NCBI RefSeq assembly: GCF_008704205.1
Contig: NZ_VXLC01000016.1
Location: 62,001-126,000 of the forward strand
Reading direction: 5' to 3'
Length of the DNA stretch: 64,000 nucleotides
DNA from: Nocardia colli
Lineage (GTDB): Bacteria > Actinomycetota > Actinomycetes > Mycobacteriales > Mycobacteriaceae
In this document: positions 41,755-51,111 of the stretch, piece by piece
How positions within the stretch are numbered: the stretch's first letter is position 1
Layout of the letters: every line of letters starts with the position of its first letter
The notes under the pieces: generated by a model
Told to the model about the DNA's origin: nothing
The model's database searches: none
The model's input: the letters and a program-made list of their open reading frames with translations, nothing else
Translations under genes and position numbers: made by a program

Positions 41755-44247
41755 TCAGTCGACCGCCAGCGCCTCCACGATCGGCATTCGAGCCGCCCGC
41801 AGCGCCGGCGGGATCGAGCCGAGCAAGGCGAGCGCGAGCGCCGCGGTTCCGTAGACCAGCAGCATCGGGCTCGGCCGGTAGACGATGTCGATGGTGAGCG
41901 CGTGCGCCATGGCGACGGTGGCCAGGTACTGCACGGCGATGCCGACCACGAGACCCAGTGCCGCGCCGACCAATCCGATCCCGGCCGCCTCGGCGAGCAC
42001 CGAGCGCATCAGGAATTTGCGGTTGGTGCCCATGGCGCGCAGCACGCCGAGTTCGCGGCGGCGTTCGAGCACCGACAGCATCAACGTGTTCAACAGGGCC
42101 ACCGTGGCCACCAGCACGACGATCCACAGGATGGCGTTGCTCATCGCCGAGCCCTGCCGAATGCTGGCCGCCGCCGCGGTGACCGCGTTCGCGCCGGTGT
42201 CCACGTGGATGTCCGGCGGAACCAGCTGCCGGATTGCCGCCTGCCCGGCCGCTCGATCCGCGCCCGGCGCGAAGTTGACGGTGACGATGGTCTCGCCGGG
42301 GCGCTGGTACCAGTTGCGCAGCAGCTCGAGGTCCATCATGACCACGCCGGAGACCGCCGAGAAGTACGGAATCACCTGCCGCACAGTCACGGTGTGCTCG
42401 CCGGTCGGCGTCGGCAGGGTCAGCTGGGCGCCGACGCCGACGCCGAGTGATTTCGCGACGTCACGCGAGATCGCCACACCCTGACCGGCGGATACTTGCG
42501 CGGCGACCGCGTCGTCCAGCATCCACATCTGGGTGTCGCGCGCGCTGGGCGGAAAGCCTTGCAGCATCACCCGGCCGGTGCCGAGGGTCGCGAACGCCAT
42601 CTGCGCCGGGCTCACCACCTCGACGCCGGGGACCGCGGCGATCCGGTCCACCAGCCCGGCGGGCAGCAGCGGACCGGTCGGGAACTCCGCCAGCGAAGCC
42701 GGACTGATGTACAGATCGTTTTTAGCCAGGCCGTCGAATACCGCAGTGGCGGAATCGATCATGTTCTTCGACGCGCCGCTCATGGCGACCGTGGCGGCCA
42801 CGCCGATCAGCACCGTCATCGCGGTCGCCCATACCCGCCGCGGCGCCCGCTCCAGCGTGGTCGCGCCGAGCGCACCGGGCGCACCGAAGGCGCGCGCGGT
42901 CGCCGCGGCGGCCCTGACCAGCGGCCCGGTCGCGGCGAAACAGAGCGTGACGGACGCGGCGAACGCGGTCGAGATGGCGGCGAGCGAATAGCGGCCCAGG
43001 TCCAGTTCGGCGATCACCACCGCCAGGCCGGCCAGACCGAGGCCGGCCACGATCGCCGCCCACCGCAGCAGCGGACTGGTCGCGTCGCTGCGGCCGACGC
43101 CCACCGGCAGCAGAGCCTCGATGGGTTCCACCTTGTACACCTGGCGCGCGGCCAGCCCGGCCGCGATCACGCTGGCCAGCACGCACGCGCCGACGGCGAC
43201 CGGGATCGCGTAGCCGGGCACCAGGTATTCGGTGCGCGCCTCCACCGACGACATGATGGCGGCGGGCAGCTGCCCGATCGCCATGCGCCCCATGAGGATT
43301 CCGAGCAGCGCGCCGACCCCGCCGCCCAGCCCGCCGAGCAGCGCCGCCTCGGCGAGCAGATCGCGCACCATCGGCCCGCGCTTGCCGCCGATCGCGCGCA
43401 GCAGCGACAGCATCGGCCTGCGCTGGGCGATCGCCATGCTCATCGCGTTGTAGATGAGGAACGCCGAAACGATCAGTGCCGCAGCAGAAGCCATCATGGT
43501 CGAATACCGCACCAGCTGCACCGCGCCGCCCGCCTGCGCGGTGCGCAGGCTCGGGTCGGCGACCACCGCGCGACCGTCGACGACCTTCGTGAGCTCGGTG
43601 CGCAACGTGTCCACCGAGGTGCCAGGCGTGGGAATGACCTGAATCGAGTCCAGCCGCCCGACCCGACCGGTCACCTTCTGCGCGAGCCCGAGCGGCGCTG
43701 CGACGAGATGGCCGCCGTTGAGTTGCTTCGACGTCGCCGGGTCGAGAACGCCTGCCACGGTGACGGTTCCGGAGCCGAGGGTGAACTGCTCGCCCTCCGC
43801 GTGGCCCATCCCGGCCGCGACCAGCACCCCGTTCGGCACCGCGATCAACTTGCCGACCTGCGCGGTCATCGGCCCGGCCAGCTCACCGCCCAGCGCGCCG
43901 ATGGTCTGATCCGCCCCGATCAGCAGCGCCCGATCGGATCCGCTGCCGATCTGCGCCCGCAGCATCGGCACCGCCTTGTCGACCCCGGGCGCGCCCGCGA
44001 TCCGTTGCAGCAGTTGCTGATCGAAGCCCGCGTCGGTGACTCCGGTGACCTCCAGCGCGGCCCGGCCGCCGAGGCTGTGCGTGAGCCGGTCCACCGATCC
44101 GGTGACCGAACCGGAGATGCTCAGCACCGCGACCAGGAGTCCCGCCGACACCCCCATCACCACCAGCGACATCAGGGTCCGCCCGCGGTGCCCGAGGAGT
44201 TCGCCGATATTGAACAGCCGCAACCGATCCCATGCGGCGGCGATCAC
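41755..44247 (-). CDS. FtsX/MacB-type ABC transporter permease
   Basis: 830-residue permease with two FtsX-like halves. An N-terminal helix (LVVMGVSAGLLVAVLSISG) and a large external MacB_PCD domain are followed by three helices near 260-380. The second half repeats this (helices around 440-500 and 690-815, including LWIVVLVATVALLNTLML and GMTNRKFLMRSVLAEA-like loop RAMGTNRKFLMRS). Such systems move substrates or transmit force across the envelope, without facilitating import. GTG start overlaps the ATPase stop (GTGA). Convergent with kinase 1, ten bases apart. Confidence 0.93.
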   Translation of the reverse strand: MIAAAWDRLRLFNIGELLGHRGRTLMSLVVMGVSAGLLVAVLSISGSVTGSVDRLTHSLGGRAALEVTGVTDAGFDQQLLQRIAGAPGVDKAVPMLRAQIGSGSDRALLIGADQTIGALGGELAGPMTAQVGKLIAVPNGVLVAAGMGHAEGEQFTLGSGTVTVAGVLDPATSKQLNGGHLVAAPLGLAQKVTGRVGRLDSIQVIPTPGTSVDTLRTELTKVVDGRAVVADPSLRTAQAGGAVQLVRYSTMMASAAALIVSAFLIYNAMSMAIAQRRPMLSLLRAIGGKRGPMVRDLLAEAALLGGLGGGVGALLGILMGRMAIGQLPAAIMSSVEARTEYLVPGYAIPVAVGACVLASVIAAGLAARQVYKVEPIEALLPVGVGRSDATSPLLRWAAIVAGLGLAGLAVVIAELDLGRYSLAAISTAFAASVTLCFAATGPLVRAAAATARAFGAPGALGATTLERAPRRVWATAMTVLIGVAATVAMSGASKNMIDSATAVFDGLAKNDLYISPASLAEFPTGPLLPAGLVDRIAAVPGVEVVSPAQMAFATLGTGRVMLQGFPPSARDTQMWMLDDAVAAQVSAGQGVAISRDVAKSLGVGVGAQLTLPTPTGEHTVTVRQVIPYFSAVSGVVMMDLELLRNWYQRPGETIVTVNFAPGADRAAGQAAIRQLVPPDIHVDTGANAVTAAAASIRQGSAMSNAILWIVVLVATVALLNTLMLSVLERRRELGVLRAMGTNRKFLMRSVLAEAAGIGLVGAALGLVVGIAVQYLATVAMAHALTIDIVYRPSPMLLVYGTAALALALLGSIPPALRAARMPIVEALAVD

Positions 44248-44951
44248 GCGGTGACCGACCGCTCGGCGGGGTCGTTCGCGCCGATCCGCCCGTCGCGCAA
44301 CGTGATCACCCGGTCGCAGTAGGCCACCGCGCCCATGTCGTGGGTCACCATCACCACCGAATTGCCGGAACCGGCGATCTCGCCGAGCAATTCGAGGATG
44401 GACGCACCGGTCTTGGAATCCAGGTTCCCGGTCGGCTCGTCGGCCAGGATCAGCGGCGGATCCATGATCATCGCCCGGGCCACCGCGACCCGCTGCATCT
44501 GACCGCCGGACAACTCGGCGGGCCGGTGCCCGGCCCGGTCACTCAACCCGACCAGGTCGAGCAGCTCCAGCGCGCGCGGCTTGGCCTTGCGTAACCCGGT
44601 GCCGTCCAGCAACTTCGGGATCGCCACGTTCTCCCACGCGGTCAGCGTGGGCAGCAGATTGAAGAACTGGAAGATGAAACCGACCCGGTGCCTGCGGAAT
44701 TCGGACTGGCGCTCGTCGTCGAGTGACCCGATCTCCGCGCCCTGGAACCGGATCGAGCCCGCGTCCGGCGTGTCCAGTGCGCCGAGCAGGTGCAGCAGCG
44801 TGCTCTTGCCGGAACCGGACGGTCCGATGATCGAGGTGAATTCGCCCGGTTCGATGCGCAGGCTGATCCCGTCGAGCGCGCGCACCGTCTGCCCGCCCAC
44901 TCGATATTCCTTGGTGACCCCGGACAATTCGAGCATCGCCGGCTCCGGCAT
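44244..44951 (-). CDS. MacB/LolD-type ABC transporter ATPase
   Basis: 235-residue ATPase with Walker A GPSGSGKST, Q-loop FIFQFFNLLP, signature LSGGQMQR, Walker B LILADEPTGNLD and the H-loop VTHDMG, typical of the MacB/LolD group. Start at ATG 44951 with a GGAGGGTGGGG site; a second ATG five codons later is possible. It overlaps the permease gene. The small protein gene 47 bases upstream is probably in the same operon. Confidence 0.95.
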   Translation of the reverse strand: MPEPAMLELSGVTKEYRVGGQTVRALDGISLRIEPGEFTSIIGPSGSGKSTLLHLLGALDTPDAGSIRFQGAEIGSLDDERQSEFRRHRVGFIFQFFNLLPTLTAWENVAIPKLLDGTGLRKAKPRALELLDLVGLSDRAGHRPAELSGGQMQRVAVARAMIMDPPLILADEPTGNLDSKTGASILELLGEIAGSGNSVVMVTHDMGAVAYCDRVITLRDGRIGANDPAERSVTA

Positions 44952-44998
44952 CGGTGCCCCACCCTCCGTTCGGTCGGTCAGCAGTTCCGTGTCGCGCA

Positions 44999-45319
44999 CT
45001 ACCGCGCCATGACTTCCGGCGCGTGGTGGCGGCGACGATACTGGGCATCGAGCACGGCGCGCAGCACCGGTTGCTCGGCGGCCAGCTCGAGGTAGGCCTC
45101 GAGCGCCGACTGTCCCTGGGCCGTCGCCTGATCCAGCTTCGCGTCGAGGTGGATGTTCCAGCGATAACGCAGCGCGAGCAGCAACCCGTCCGCATCGCCG
45201 AACAACCGCTGCAGCTCCGGGATTCCGGTGAACAACCGGGGATCGGCCGGATCGACGGCGGCGCGGGCTAGTACGGCGTGCACGATTTCGGTGCGGGCAT
45301 GCTGATCTTTCCAGGACAT
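44999..45319 (-). CDS. Conserved small protein upstream of the ABC transporter
   Basis: 106-residue soluble, mostly helical protein (MSWKDQHARTEIVHAVLARAA at the start, in sections), not recognised. A good AGGCGAGG ribosome site precedes the ATG. It is the first gene of the ABC operon and is divergent from the second histidine kinase gene. Small helical partners beside an MacB-like ABC transporter often belong to the same regulatory loop, but this is inference. Confidence 0.72.
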   Translation of the reverse strand: MSWKDQHARTEIVHAVLARAAVDPADPRLFTGIPELQRLFGDADGLLLALRYRWNIHLDAKLDQATAQGQSALEAYLELAAEQPVLRAVLDAQYRRRHHAPEVMAR

Positions 45320-45477
45320 GAGCCTCGCCTTTCCGTGTGACGCTGTGTCTCACGTTACGGACGAACGGGTCCGGTTGTCTTCGTGCCAGGGACCCGAATC
45401 CGTCTCCGCCCACGGTAGGAGAACCGACCCGCTCCTGGAACGATGTACGGGCCGCGACCGGCGGTTAGCCTTAGCCC

Positions 45478-46803
45478 ATGGGTGTGATCGGCGTCTCCGC
45501 CCCGGCGCACGGGCCGAGGCCGATGACCCGCGCGTACCGGAGGTCGGTCGAGGGGCTGCGGCGCACCGGCGGCCGGATCGCCGACTTCGCCAGACAGCCG
45601 GTGGCCGCGTTCCTGCGCCGGGTCGAGGAACTGCCGTTCGACTATCCGCCGTCGGTCATCATCGCCGTCGATGTGGCGCTGATGCTGGTCGCGGTCGCCT
45701 CGGCGGTCCAGCGGCACAGCTACTTTCCGACCGCGCTTCCGATTCTGGCGGTGCTGCTGACCACGGCGTTCGGTCCGATGTACGCGTTGCTCGGGGTGGT
45801 GCCGCGGCCCGCGACGCTCGGTCTGTTCGCGATGGCGGCCGAGGCATTGTTCCTGGTCCAGCCGGTTTCACCGGATCTCGCGCCGTTCGTGCTGGTCGCC
45901 GCGGCGGGCGAGGTGTCGGCGATCGCGGGGATGCGGGTCAGCGTGCCGACCACCGTCGCGATGATGGTCGAACTGGTCTTGTTCGACATGTACGGCAATC
46001 TGTCCCAGGGCCTGCCGACCTATCTGGTCAGCATCGCGTTCGGCTGGATGGCCGGGGTGCTGCTGCAATATCAGCGCCGATTCCTCTACCAGGAACGCGG
46101 TTATCAGGACATTCGCGCGGCGCAGGCGGCCGACGAGGAGCGCCGCCGGATCGCCCGCGAGGTACACGACGTGATCGCGCACTCGCTCAGCATCACGCTG
46201 CTGCATCTCACCGCGGCGCGGCACGCGTTGCAGACCGATCGCGAGGTCGACGAGGCGGTGGACTCGCTGACCGAGGCCGAGCAGCTGGGCCGGCAAGCGA
46301 TGGCCGACATCCGGCGCACCGTCGGGCTGCTCGACGCCCGACCGTCGAAGCACGTGCCGGAACCGGGCGTGGACGACCTCGAGAGCCTGGTCGGCGAGTT
46401 CGCCAGGGCCGGGCTCGATGTGCGCTACCTGTGCGCCGAAGATCTGCGCGCGGTCTCGCCGGCCGTCGGGCTCGCGCTGTATCGGATCGGGCAGGAGTCG
46501 CTGGCCAATGTGGTCAAGCACGCGCCGGGTGCGTCCGCGCTGGTTCAGGTCGCGGTGGACGCCACGGCGGCGATATTGACCGTGGACAACACGTTGCCCG
46601 CCGGGCTGCCGGCGCAGCGCGGCGGGGGAATGGGTGTGTCGGGGATGGTGCAGCGGGCCGAACTGCTCGGCGGGCGGATGGTCGCGGGCCCGTACGACGA
46701 CGGCTGGTCGGTCCGGGTGGCCATTCCGCTCGCGCCGGTGCGGGCCGGATTCGTGTGCACGTCCTGGGCCGGTGGTCCGTCGGCGATACGGGAGGCGCAA
46801 TGA
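45478..46803 (+). CDS. Two-component sensor histidine kinase 2 (HisKA_3)
   Basis: 441-residue kinase. A cytosolic N-terminal 55 residues is followed by about five membrane segments (60-195) and little external loop. The phosphoacceptor is in RRRIAREVHDVIAHSLSI (His230) and the HATPase_c region has LALYRIGQESLANVVKHAP, ILTVDN and GGGMGVSGMVQRAE. The last 25 residues (VRAGFVCTSWAGGPS) are unusual. The response-regulator GTG lies 29 bases downstream. It is divergent from the small-protein/ABC operon, so that operon may be its target. Confidence 0.92.
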   Translation: MGVIGVSAPAHGPRPMTRAYRRSVEGLRRTGGRIADFARQPVAAFLRRVEELPFDYPPSVIIAVDVALMLVAVASAVQRHSYFPTALPILAVLLTTAFGPMYALLGVVPRPATLGLFAMAAEALFLVQPVSPDLAPFVLVAAAGEVSAIAGMRVSVPTTVAMMVELVLFDMYGNLSQGLPTYLVSIAFGWMAGVLLQYQRRFLYQERGYQDIRAAQAADEERRRIAREVHDVIAHSLSITLLHLTAARHALQTDREVDEAVDSLTEAEQLGRQAMADIRRTVGLLDARPSKHVPEPGVDDLESLVGEFARAGLDVRYLCAEDLRAVSPAVGLALYRIGQESLANVVKHAPGASALVQVAVDATAAILTVDNTLPAGLPAQRGGGMGVSGMVQRAELLGGRMVAGPYDDGWSVRVAIPLAPVRAGFVCTSWAGGPSAIREAQ

Positions 46804-46831
46804 GACACCACAGCGAGCCAGGAGCGGCGCT

Positions 46832-47527
46832 GTGACGGCGGCAGCGCCCGCAGGTGCCGAGGATGCGGTCACCGTGCTGGTGGTGGACGACCAGGAGTTG
46901 GTGCGCGGCGGACTGCGCCGCATCCTGCGCCGCCGCGACGGGTTCGTGGTCAGCGAATGCGCCGACGGTGACGAGGTGCTCGCCGCAGTGGCGGCCGAGC
47001 GGCCCGACGTGGTGCTGATGGATCTGCGGATGAAACGGGTCGGCGGCATCGACGCCACCCGCATCCTGCGTTCGCGCGCGGGCGCACCGCCGGTGCTGGT
47101 GCTGACCACCTTCGACGACGATCAGCTGCTCTCCGGCGCGCTGCGCGCGGGCGCGGCCGGGTTCATCCTCAAGGATTCGCCCGCCGAGGACCTGATCCGC
47201 GCGGTGCGGATGGTCGCGGGCGGCGGCGCCTGGCTCGACCCGTCGGTCACCGAACGCGTGCTGTCCGCCTACCGGACCGTCCGGCCGAGCCCGACCCGCA
47301 CCAGCGCGCGGCTGTCGGACCTGACCGCGCGCGAGTACGAGGTGCTCGAATTGATCGGACGCGGCCGGGTGAACGCGGAGATCGCCCGCGAACTCGGTAT
47401 TTCCGAAGTCACGGTGAAAAGCCATGTCGGACACATATTCGGCAAGCTCGAGCTGCGGGATCGGGCCGCCGCGATCGTCTTTGCGTTTGACCACGGGGTG
47501 GTGGCACCCGGAGAATCCACTCTTTGA
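46832..47527 (+). CDS. NarL/LuxR-family response regulator 2
   Basis: 231-residue regulator: receiver domain with VVDD, phosphoacceptor Asp64 in VLMDLRMKRVGGID (the usual proline after RM is lysine), LTTFDDD and LKDSPAEDL. LuxR HTH (about 165-225) has LTAREYEVLELIGRGRVNAEIARELGISEVTVKSHVGH in sections. GTG at 46832 has AGGAG eight bases upstream. Kinase gene 3 in this order (Ser/Thr kinase 2) starts 61 bases later, so the three may be cotranscribed. Confidence 0.93.
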   Translation: MTAAAPAGAEDAVTVLVVDDQELVRGGLRRILRRRDGFVVSECADGDEVLAAVAAERPDVVLMDLRMKRVGGIDATRILRSRAGAPPVLVLTTFDDDQLLSGALRAGAAGFILKDSPAEDLIRAVRMVAGGGAWLDPSVTERVLSAYRTVRPSPTRTSARLSDLTAREYEVLELIGRGRVNAEIARELGISEVTVKSHVGHIFGKLELRDRAAAIVFAFDHGVVAPGESTL

Positions 47528-47588
47528 CGGGCAGGCGTCGCGAGAGTTATGCGTGCACTCCTGGCCCGGGATGTGGAGGATTGACGGG

Positions 47589-50123
47589 GTGGAGGCACCT
47601 GGGCCGAGAACCGGTACACGGTTCGGGCCGTACGAATTGCGATCGCTGCTGGGCAAGGGGGGCATGGGCGAGGTCTATGAGGCCTATGACACGGTGAAGG
47701 ACCGGGTGGTGGCGGTCAAGCTGCTGCACGAGGAACTCGCCGGCGACCCCGCCTATCAGGTCCGGTTCCGGCGCGAATCGCAAGCGGCCGCGCGGGTTGC
47801 CGAACCGCACATCGTCCCGATCCACGACTGGGGCGTCATCGACGGCGTGTTGTTCATCGACATGCAGCTGGTGCCCGGCGTCGACCTGCGCACGCTGCTG
47901 CGCACAGCGGGACCGCTGAGCCCGGTTCGCGCGGTGAACATCATCGAGCAGATCGCCACCGCGCTGGACGCCGCGCACGCCGGCGGGCTGGTGCATCGCG
48001 ACGTGAAACCGGCGAACATCCTGGTCACGGCCGCGGATTACGCCTACCTCGCCGACTTCGGCATCGCGCACACCGAGGGCGACAGCGCCGTCACGGTGGT
48101 CGGCATGGCCGTCGGCTCCTACATCTATATGGCGCCGGAACGATTCGACGTCGCCCAGGTCACCGGCCGGGCGGACATCTATTCGCTGTCCTGCGTGCTG
48201 CACGAGTGCCTGACCGGCGCGTCGCCGTTCCCGGCGGCCAGCATGAATGTGCTGATCCGGTCGCATCTTTCCGAGACGCCGCCGCGGCCGAGCGCCCAGC
48301 AGGCGGGCATCCCGGCCGGGCTGGACGCGGTGATCAGCCGCGGCATGGCCAAGGATCCGGCCGATCGATGGCCGACCGCCACCGCGATGGCGTTGGCCGC
48401 GCGGGCCGCGCTGTCGAGTGCGCCGCCGACGGGTACGGCCGAGCTGCCTACGACAGACGCAGCCGCGGACGCACCCGCGCCGAACATTCCGCCGCCGACC
48501 GGGCCGATGCTGGTGGTTCGCGCGCCGGGGGCGGTGCCGCCGGAGTCGACGGGGGAGATCTCCGCCGTGATCCTGCCGGGCGCGCCGACCGTGGTGCGGC
48601 CGACGGAGATCCAGTTCACCACGTTGTCGGAGCCGCAGGAGCCCGCGCCGCCGTTCGGTCCGCCCGCCCGATGGACGCCGGAACAGGGGCTGCCGCCGGT
48701 GCGGCCGTTCCCGGACGCGCATCTGTACGCGGAACAGTCCGGCGGGCAGGCGTATTCGGCGCAATCCGATGAGCCGCCGTACCCGGATCGGCCGGTCGGC
48801 CAGCCCTACCCGGACCCGGTCAGAGGACAGCCGTTCTCGGACCAGCGCGGCGGTCAGCCGTACCCGGATCAGCCCGGCGAGCGGTACCCCGATCAGCCTG
48901 GCGGTCAGCGGTATCCAGAGGTGGACAAACCGTTCTCGGCGCAGTCCGGTGGCTCGTCATACCCGGATCCGCGCGGGGGACGCCCGTACCCGGACGAGCC
49001 TGGCGGACCGTCGTATTCGGATCAGCCGGGCGGACCGTACCCGGATCCGCGTGGGGGACAGCCGTATTCGGATCGGTCGGGCGCACCGCACCCGGATCCG
49101 AGCGGGAGGCAGCCGTATTCGGATCGGCCAGGCGGACCGTACCCGGATCCACTTGGCGGGAAGCCATATTCGGATGAGCCCGAGCCGCCGTACCCGGGAC
49201 GCCCTGGGGCGCAGGCCTATTCGGACCAGCCCACCGCATATATCGAACACCCCGGCGCGCAGGCCTATTCGCAGAGCGAGCCCTACGCGGGCGGGCAAGC
49301 GTATTCCGATCCGCAGCAGTACGAGACGACGCGATTCCCGGATCAGCCAGGTTTCCCGCCGCCCGCCGACGACTATCCGCCGGATCACTCGGCCACTCAG
49401 GCCTATTCGGCTCCGGGTGGTTACTCCGCGCCGGAGGCGTATTCCGAGCCGGACGAGTATTACGGCGCCGGTGGATATTCCGCCCACGGCAGCCACTCGC
49501 GCCCCGACCATCCGGCGCAGAGCAACTACGCGGCGCAGAGTGAATACGCGGAGCCGGGCTACGCGGACGACTACGACGACTATGGCCCGGAAGAGGATTC
49601 GTACGCCGCGACCGGCAAGCGCCGCTCCGTGGTGCTGCCGATCCTGATCGGCGTGGTGGTGATCGTGGTGATCGCCGTCGTCGGCGCGATCGGCTGGCAG
49701 GTGTTCACCTCCCGCAACGTCGCGCAACCGACCGACCAGCAAGCCGGTGCGCCGGTGCCCACCGCGAGCGCGCAGCCCCCGGCGCCGGGCAGTTCGTCGG
49801 CCCCGCCGGTCGCGTCCACGCCGGCCAAGCCGACCACGGTCACCCTGCCCGCCGGTGCCAAGCCATGCACGCAGGGCGGCTCCGCTACGGGCTCGTTCAG
49901 CAAGTCCGCCACCGGATCCGCCGCGACGACCTGTGCGTTCGCCGAGGAAGTCCGGCGCGCGTACGCCGAATCGAATACCGCGAACACGGTGTCGCGGGAG
50001 GCGCCACGCTCGATCGTGGCGACCAGTCCGGTCACCGGCCGGACCTACACGATGAATTGCCTCAGCGAAGGCCAGCTCGTCACGTGCAGTGGCGGCGAAA
50101 ATGCGGTGGTGTATGTATATTGA
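47589..50123 (+). CDS. Transmembrane Ser/Thr protein kinase 2 with repeat linker
   Basis: 844-residue kinase. The N-terminus RTGTRFGPYELRSLLGKGGMGEVYEAYD contains the glycine loop, with catalytic Lys44, HRDVKPAN (136-143) and DFG (156-158). A 400-residue Pro/Tyr/Asp/Gln-rich linker (about 290-675, with a 17-residue repeat) leads to a membrane segment (680-705) and an external domain of about 135 residues with four cysteines (AKPCTQ, TTCAFAEEV, MNCLS, VTCSGG). GTG at 47589 has GGAGG nine bases upstream, the same layout as kinase 3. The next gene, a beta-lactamase-fold lipoprotein, overlaps its 3' end by 11 bases. Confidence 0.92.
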   Translation: MEAPGPRTGTRFGPYELRSLLGKGGMGEVYEAYDTVKDRVVAVKLLHEELAGDPAYQVRFRRESQAAARVAEPHIVPIHDWGVIDGVLFIDMQLVPGVDLRTLLRTAGPLSPVRAVNIIEQIATALDAAHAGGLVHRDVKPANILVTAADYAYLADFGIAHTEGDSAVTVVGMAVGSYIYMAPERFDVAQVTGRADIYSLSCVLHECLTGASPFPAASMNVLIRSHLSETPPRPSAQQAGIPAGLDAVISRGMAKDPADRWPTATAMALAARAALSSAPPTGTAELPTTDAAADAPAPNIPPPTGPMLVVRAPGAVPPESTGEISAVILPGAPTVVRPTEIQFTTLSEPQEPAPPFGPPARWTPEQGLPPVRPFPDAHLYAEQSGGQAYSAQSDEPPYPDRPVGQPYPDPVRGQPFSDQRGGQPYPDQPGERYPDQPGGQRYPEVDKPFSAQSGGSSYPDPRGGRPYPDEPGGPSYSDQPGGPYPDPRGGQPYSDRSGAPHPDPSGRQPYSDRPGGPYPDPLGGKPYSDEPEPPYPGRPGAQAYSDQPTAYIEHPGAQAYSQSEPYAGGQAYSDPQQYETTRFPDQPGFPPPADDYPPDHSATQAYSAPGGYSAPEAYSEPDEYYGAGGYSAHGSHSRPDHPAQSNYAAQSEYAEPGYADDYDDYGPEEDSYAATGKRRSVVLPILIGVVVIVVIAVVGAIGWQVFTSRNVAQPTDQQAGAPVPTASAQPPAPGSSSAPPVASTPAKPTTVTLPAGAKPCTQGGSATGSFSKSATGSAATTCAFAEEVRRAYAESNTANTVSREAPRSIVATSPVTGRTYTMNCLSEGQLVTCSGGENAVVYVY
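49008..49211 (+). repeat. 51-bp (17-residue) repeat inside kinase 2 linker
   Basis: Four consecutive 17-residue units of the type QPYSDRPGGPYPDPLGG, in frame (51-bp period), with looser copies before and after. Tandem expansion of an extracytosolic or cell-wall-spanning linker; here the segment lies on the cytosolic side, between kinase domain and membrane helix. Confidence 0.85.
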
Positions 50124-51003
50124 TCGACCCCGGGTGGCTCGTGTGCGAAAAGCATTGGGCTGCGCGGTATTAGCTGTATTCCTGGTGGCCGGATGCGGAT
50201 CCGGCGGCGACGGTTCGGACGCGCAGGAGACGAGCATTACCGCGGCCGCGTCGCATGCGGACCAAAAAGGCTTGTCCATCACGGTTCCCGGCACGCTCGC
50301 CGCAGGCGTCGCCGAGCTTCAGGCGAGTACCCGCGGACATCTCGGCCTGGCGATCATGCCGGTCGGCGGCGACCAGGTGGTCAGCTTCGGCGACTGGACC
50401 ACCGGTCCCGCCTGGTCGACTATGAAGGTGCCGTTGACGATTGCCGCGCTGCGGCTCTCCGGCGGCAGCCCGAGCTATGCCGCGTCGGCCGCGATCACCG
50501 CGTCCGACAACGCCGCCGCCGACACGCTGTGGCAATCGCTGGGCACCAATCAGGAAGCGGCGCAGGCGGTCCAGTCGGTACTGCGGGAGGGCGGCGACGC
50601 CAAGACCACGGTGCCCGCCACCCGGTCCAGGCCGGAGAACTCGGCCTTCGGTCAGGCGGATTGGTCACTCGCCGACCAGGTCCGGTTCGCCTCGCGACTG
50701 CCCTGCCTGCCGCAGTCCGCGCCGGTGATCAACCTGATGGAACAGATCCAGGCGGCTCAGCGCTGGGGTCTGGGCGCGTTCAACGGCGCCGAGTTCAAGG
50801 GTGGCTGGGGTCCGGACGCCTCGGGCGCGTACCTGGTCCGGCAGTTCGGGCTGATCTCGACCCCGAGCGGACAGCTCGCCGTCGCGTTCGCCGCGCAACC
50901 GGATTCCGGCGCGTTCTCCGACGGGATGACCATGCTGGACAAGCTCTCCACGGTTATCTCCCAGCACCTCAACGAGCTGGCCGGCGGTCGCTGCGCCGCC
51001 TGA
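50113..51003 (+). CDS. Class A beta-lactamase-fold serine-hydrolase lipoprotein, copy 2
   Basis: 296-residue lipoprotein from the ATG at 50113, which overlaps the kinase 2 stop by 11 bases. GTGs at 50134 and 50143 are alternatives. Signal peptide ends LVAGC (Cys28). Motifs STMK (Ser102, Lys105), SDN (131-133) and KGG (229-231) match copy 1 at 38760, with the shared strings AIMPVGG, GQ(T/A)(E/D)W and QVRFASRLPCLP. As in copy 1, no class A omega-loop glutamate is visible. It lies between kinase 2 and kinase 3, so all three may act as one envelope-sensing unit. Confidence 0.88.
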   Translation: MYIDRPRVARVRKALGCAVLAVFLVAGCGSGGDGSDAQETSITAAASHADQKGLSITVPGTLAAGVAELQASTRGHLGLAIMPVGGDQVVSFGDWTTGPAWSTMKVPLTIAALRLSGGSPSYAASAAITASDNAAADTLWQSLGTNQEAAQAVQSVLREGGDAKTTVPATRSRPENSAFGQADWSLADQVRFASRLPCLPQSAPVINLMEQIQAAQRWGLGAFNGAEFKGGWGPDASGAYLVRQFGLISTPSGQLAVAFAAQPDSGAFSDGMTMLDKLSTVISQHLNELAGGRCAA

Positions 51004-51111
51004 TCCGCCGAACTTGACCGGGTAACGGGTACCCCTGAGAATCCCGACGTACGGAAGTAGGCCGCAGGGCCGATGGTGCGCCGGGTCGCGCACGTGAGTG
51101 GAGGTGACGGG

